Part shown: positions 19,402 to 20,335 of the stretch, piece by piece | How the letters are laid out: each line of letters begins with the position of its first letter | Numbering within the stretch: position 1 is the stretch's first letter | IMG/VR virus record: IMGVR_UViG_3300025769_001111 | Coordinates: 1 to 20,335 of that record | From: a virus | Strand: one strand, 5' to 3' | Length of the DNA stretch: 20,335 bases | The notes under the pieces: generated by a model | What the model saw: the letters and a program-made list of their open reading frames with translations, nothing else | What the model was told of the DNA's origin: nothing | Databases searched by the model: none | Translations under genes and position numbers: made by a program

Positions 19402-19442
19402 TAGACAATAAGAATAATAATGCTAAAATTGCCATAACGCAA
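19402..19442. promoter_or_regulatory. Overlapping face-to-face promoters between HTH gene and DUF3310 gene
   Basis: On the minus strand TTGCGT (19442-19437), 17 bases and TATTAT (19419-19414) face the HTH and replication operon. On the plus strand TAGACA (19402-19407), 16 bases and TAAAAT (19424-19429) have a TGC just before the -10, making an extended -10. The two footprints overlap almost fully, so polymerase on one would hinder the other. The rightward transcript leads to AAGGAG five bases before ATG 19474. Confidence 0.5.
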
Positions 19443-19473
19443 CATTTTAAGGAAAAATAAAGAAGGAGTTTTT

Positions 19474-19743
19474 ATGAGTATAGATAATATTACGCCAAAA
19501 GAATGGAACAAGGCTAGGAAAGATGTTAGTTATGACCCGGTTCTAAAGCCTGAACACTACAACAAAGGTGATGTAGAAAGTTGGGACATAATCAAACAAC
19601 AAGTCGATGATTGGCCCTCCTATCTTGAAGCAAACGTACTGAAATATATTTTACGGTACAAGTGGAAGGATAGTAATTTACAAGACCTGCGTAAATGTAA
19701 GGTCTATTTAGAAAGACTCATCGAACATTACGAGGAGTTGTAA
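19474..19743 (+). CDS. DUF3310 protein (nucleotide kinase-like)
   Basis: The 89 residues hold the DUF3310 pattern: YDPVLKPEHYNKGDVESWDI, then FLE-like SYLEANVLKYILRYKWKD, then LQDLRKCKVYLERLIEHYEE. The key string P-x-H-Y...E-x-x-D/W...G/A-N-x-L/V-K-Y-x-L/I-R-Y-x-x-K...D-L-x-K-x-x-x-Y-L-x-x-L is characteristic. The family is common in phages of many hosts and sometimes labelled nucleotide kinase, but no kinase P-loop is present here and the role is not settled. It is the first of two genes pointing away from the replication operon, and AAGGAG with five-base spacing precedes it. Confidence 0.85.
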   Translation: MSIDNITPKEWNKARKDVSYDPVLKPEHYNKGDVESWDIIKQQVDDWPSYLEANVLKYILRYKWKDSNLQDLRKCKVYLERLIEHYEEL

Positions 19744-19754
19744 CGGAGAAAATT

Positions 19755-19958
19755 ATGAATTTTGCTGACTTTCAAGACCCATTACTTGAAAGAGCCGGGA
19801 AAAAAGCTATCTATGTAGATAGAGCACTGGTTCGTGAATTCAAAAAATTCTGTATTAGGAATAATAAAAGTTCTTCAAGTGTTGCTGAATATTTAATCAA
19901 TTTAGGTATTTACACACCTGATAACGAAAAAGTATCGCTTGATATAGAAAACGTCTAA
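19755..19958 (+). CDS. Possible ribbon-helix-helix DNA-binding protein
   Basis: The 67 residues contain a short strand followed by two helices: KKAIYVDRALVREFKKFCIR, then NNKSSSSVAEYLINLGIYT. That is the outline of ribbon-helix-helix (CopG/Arc-like) proteins, with I-x-V as the strand and the second helix S-S-x-x-x-E-Y-L. The N-terminal 17 residues are linker. The stop is directly followed by the stop of the integrase on the other strand. It could regulate the overlapping promoters upstream or integrase expression. The RHH call rests on pattern alone. Confidence 0.6.
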   Translation: MNFADFQDPLLERAGKKAIYVDRALVREFKKFCIRNNKSSSSVAEYLINLGIYTPDNEKVSLDIENV

Positions 19959-20335
19959 CTAAGCACTCATAATTAGTTTTTGTAGGTGCTTACCGATTTT
20001 TTGTGCGTTCTCTTCCGCCCTGCATGCATGCACATGTGCATATCTTTGTGTTGTCGCAATATCCCTATGACCCAATAAATTACCAACCTCTGACAGATTA
20101 ACGTTCTCCAGGGCCCAGGATGCATAGGAATGTCTTAAATCATGCAAGCGTAAGTCTTCGCAATCAGCCTCTTTTCTGATTGTATTCCATAACTTTTTAG
20201 GTGTTTTGATGCCGGTGATAGTAGAGTGTCGCTTCGGCAAGCTCCGCAAAATTTCAAGGAGCAAAGGTGTTAGATATAGATTACGATTCTCACCAAAGCG
20301 ATCTGTCTTGTGCTCCCTTATTATAATCTTATTAT
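19959..20335 (-). CDS. int: Tyrosine integrase, C-terminal part (N-terminus beyond window)
   Basis: The frame is open from 19959 to the right edge, so only the last 124 residues are present; the TTG at 20264 is not a true start. Visible catalytic elements are the Lys in EHKTDRFGENRNLYLTPL, the H-x-x-R box in LRLHDLRHSYASWALENVN, and the second His plus Tyr in NLLGHRDIATTQRYAHVHA. The first catalytic Arg should lie upstream, outside the window. The enzyme recombines phage and host attachment sites, showing a temperate lifestyle or descent. The C-terminus contains a long TGCATGCATGCA word at about 20021-20032. No att site could be identified. Its stop abuts that of the convergent 67-aa gene. 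Confidence 0.9.
   Translation of the reverse strand, partial: NKIIIREHKTDRFGENRNLYLTPLLLEILRSLPKRHSTITGIKTPKKLWNTIRKEADCEDLRLHDLRHSYASWALENVNLSEVGNLLGHRDIATTQRYAHVHACRAEENAQKIGKHLQKLIMSA

Overview
The window is the central and right part of an AT-rich, apparently temperate tailed-phage genome, or a prophage. It carries a complete packaging and head module, a lysis module, a replication and recombination module, and the 3' part of a tyrosine integrase that runs off the right edge. The left edge cuts a head-to-tail adaptor gene, so the tail genes should lie further left. The head proteins (a P22-type portal over 700 aa long, an SU10-like capsid, an acidic scaffold-like protein, an SU10-type adaptor) resemble environmental, often marine, podovirus-like or SU10-like phages. 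The host cannot be named from sequence alone. Strong Shine-Dalgarno sites and sigma70-like promoters fit a low-GC proteobacterium. No tRNA, rRNA, CRISPR array or insertion sequence was seen.

Layout. (1) Positions 1-10926, minus strand, read right to left: small terminase, large terminase, portal, about ten tiny and mostly very basic genes, holin, a 58-aa gene that seems to start at ATT, an M15 endolysin, a one-TM coiled-coil protein, two proteins of unknown role, scaffold, major capsid, an intrinsic terminator, two small genes, and the adaptor. Many starts overlap the preceding stop (TAATG or ATGA), so translation is probably coupled. (2) Positions 11044-13913, plus strand: twelve small genes I mostly cannot assign. 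Most of the early ones share an AAGGGAGC ribosome-binding block, and all sit behind a promoter carrying a perfect 12-bp palindrome. (3) Positions 13910-19387, minus strand: Xis/AlpA-like HTH protein, Cas4-like exonuclease, a coiled-coil small protein, Sak4-like recombinase, a small acidic protein, an SSB-like protein with a DENIPF tail, a Cys-rich protein, a Toprim plus RecA-like helicase-primase, three 23-bp iterons beside an AT-rich tract, and a winged-helix protein. (4) Positions 19474-19958, plus strand: a DUF3310 protein and a possible ribbon-helix-helix protein. (5) Positions 19959-20335, minus strand: integrase C-terminus.

How it fits together. The replication operon probably starts from a promoter at about 19414-19442 and runs left to 13910. 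There its last stop codon overlaps the last stop codon of the plus-strand operon. The exonuclease, Sak4-like protein and SSB-like protein form a single-strand annealing set beside the helicase-primase. The iterons between the helicase-primase and the winged-helix gene are the best origin or operator candidate. The late operon uses a promoter left of 10.98 kb and probably a second one before the scaffold gene. A terminator after the capsid gene should lower expression of the connector genes relative to capsid.

The least understood parts are the plus-strand operon, the tiny-gene cluster at 5.1-6.2 kb, the iterons, and a strong excess of GCATGC/(GCAT)n words, mainly in the right half. No stretch longer than about 150 bases lacks a gene.
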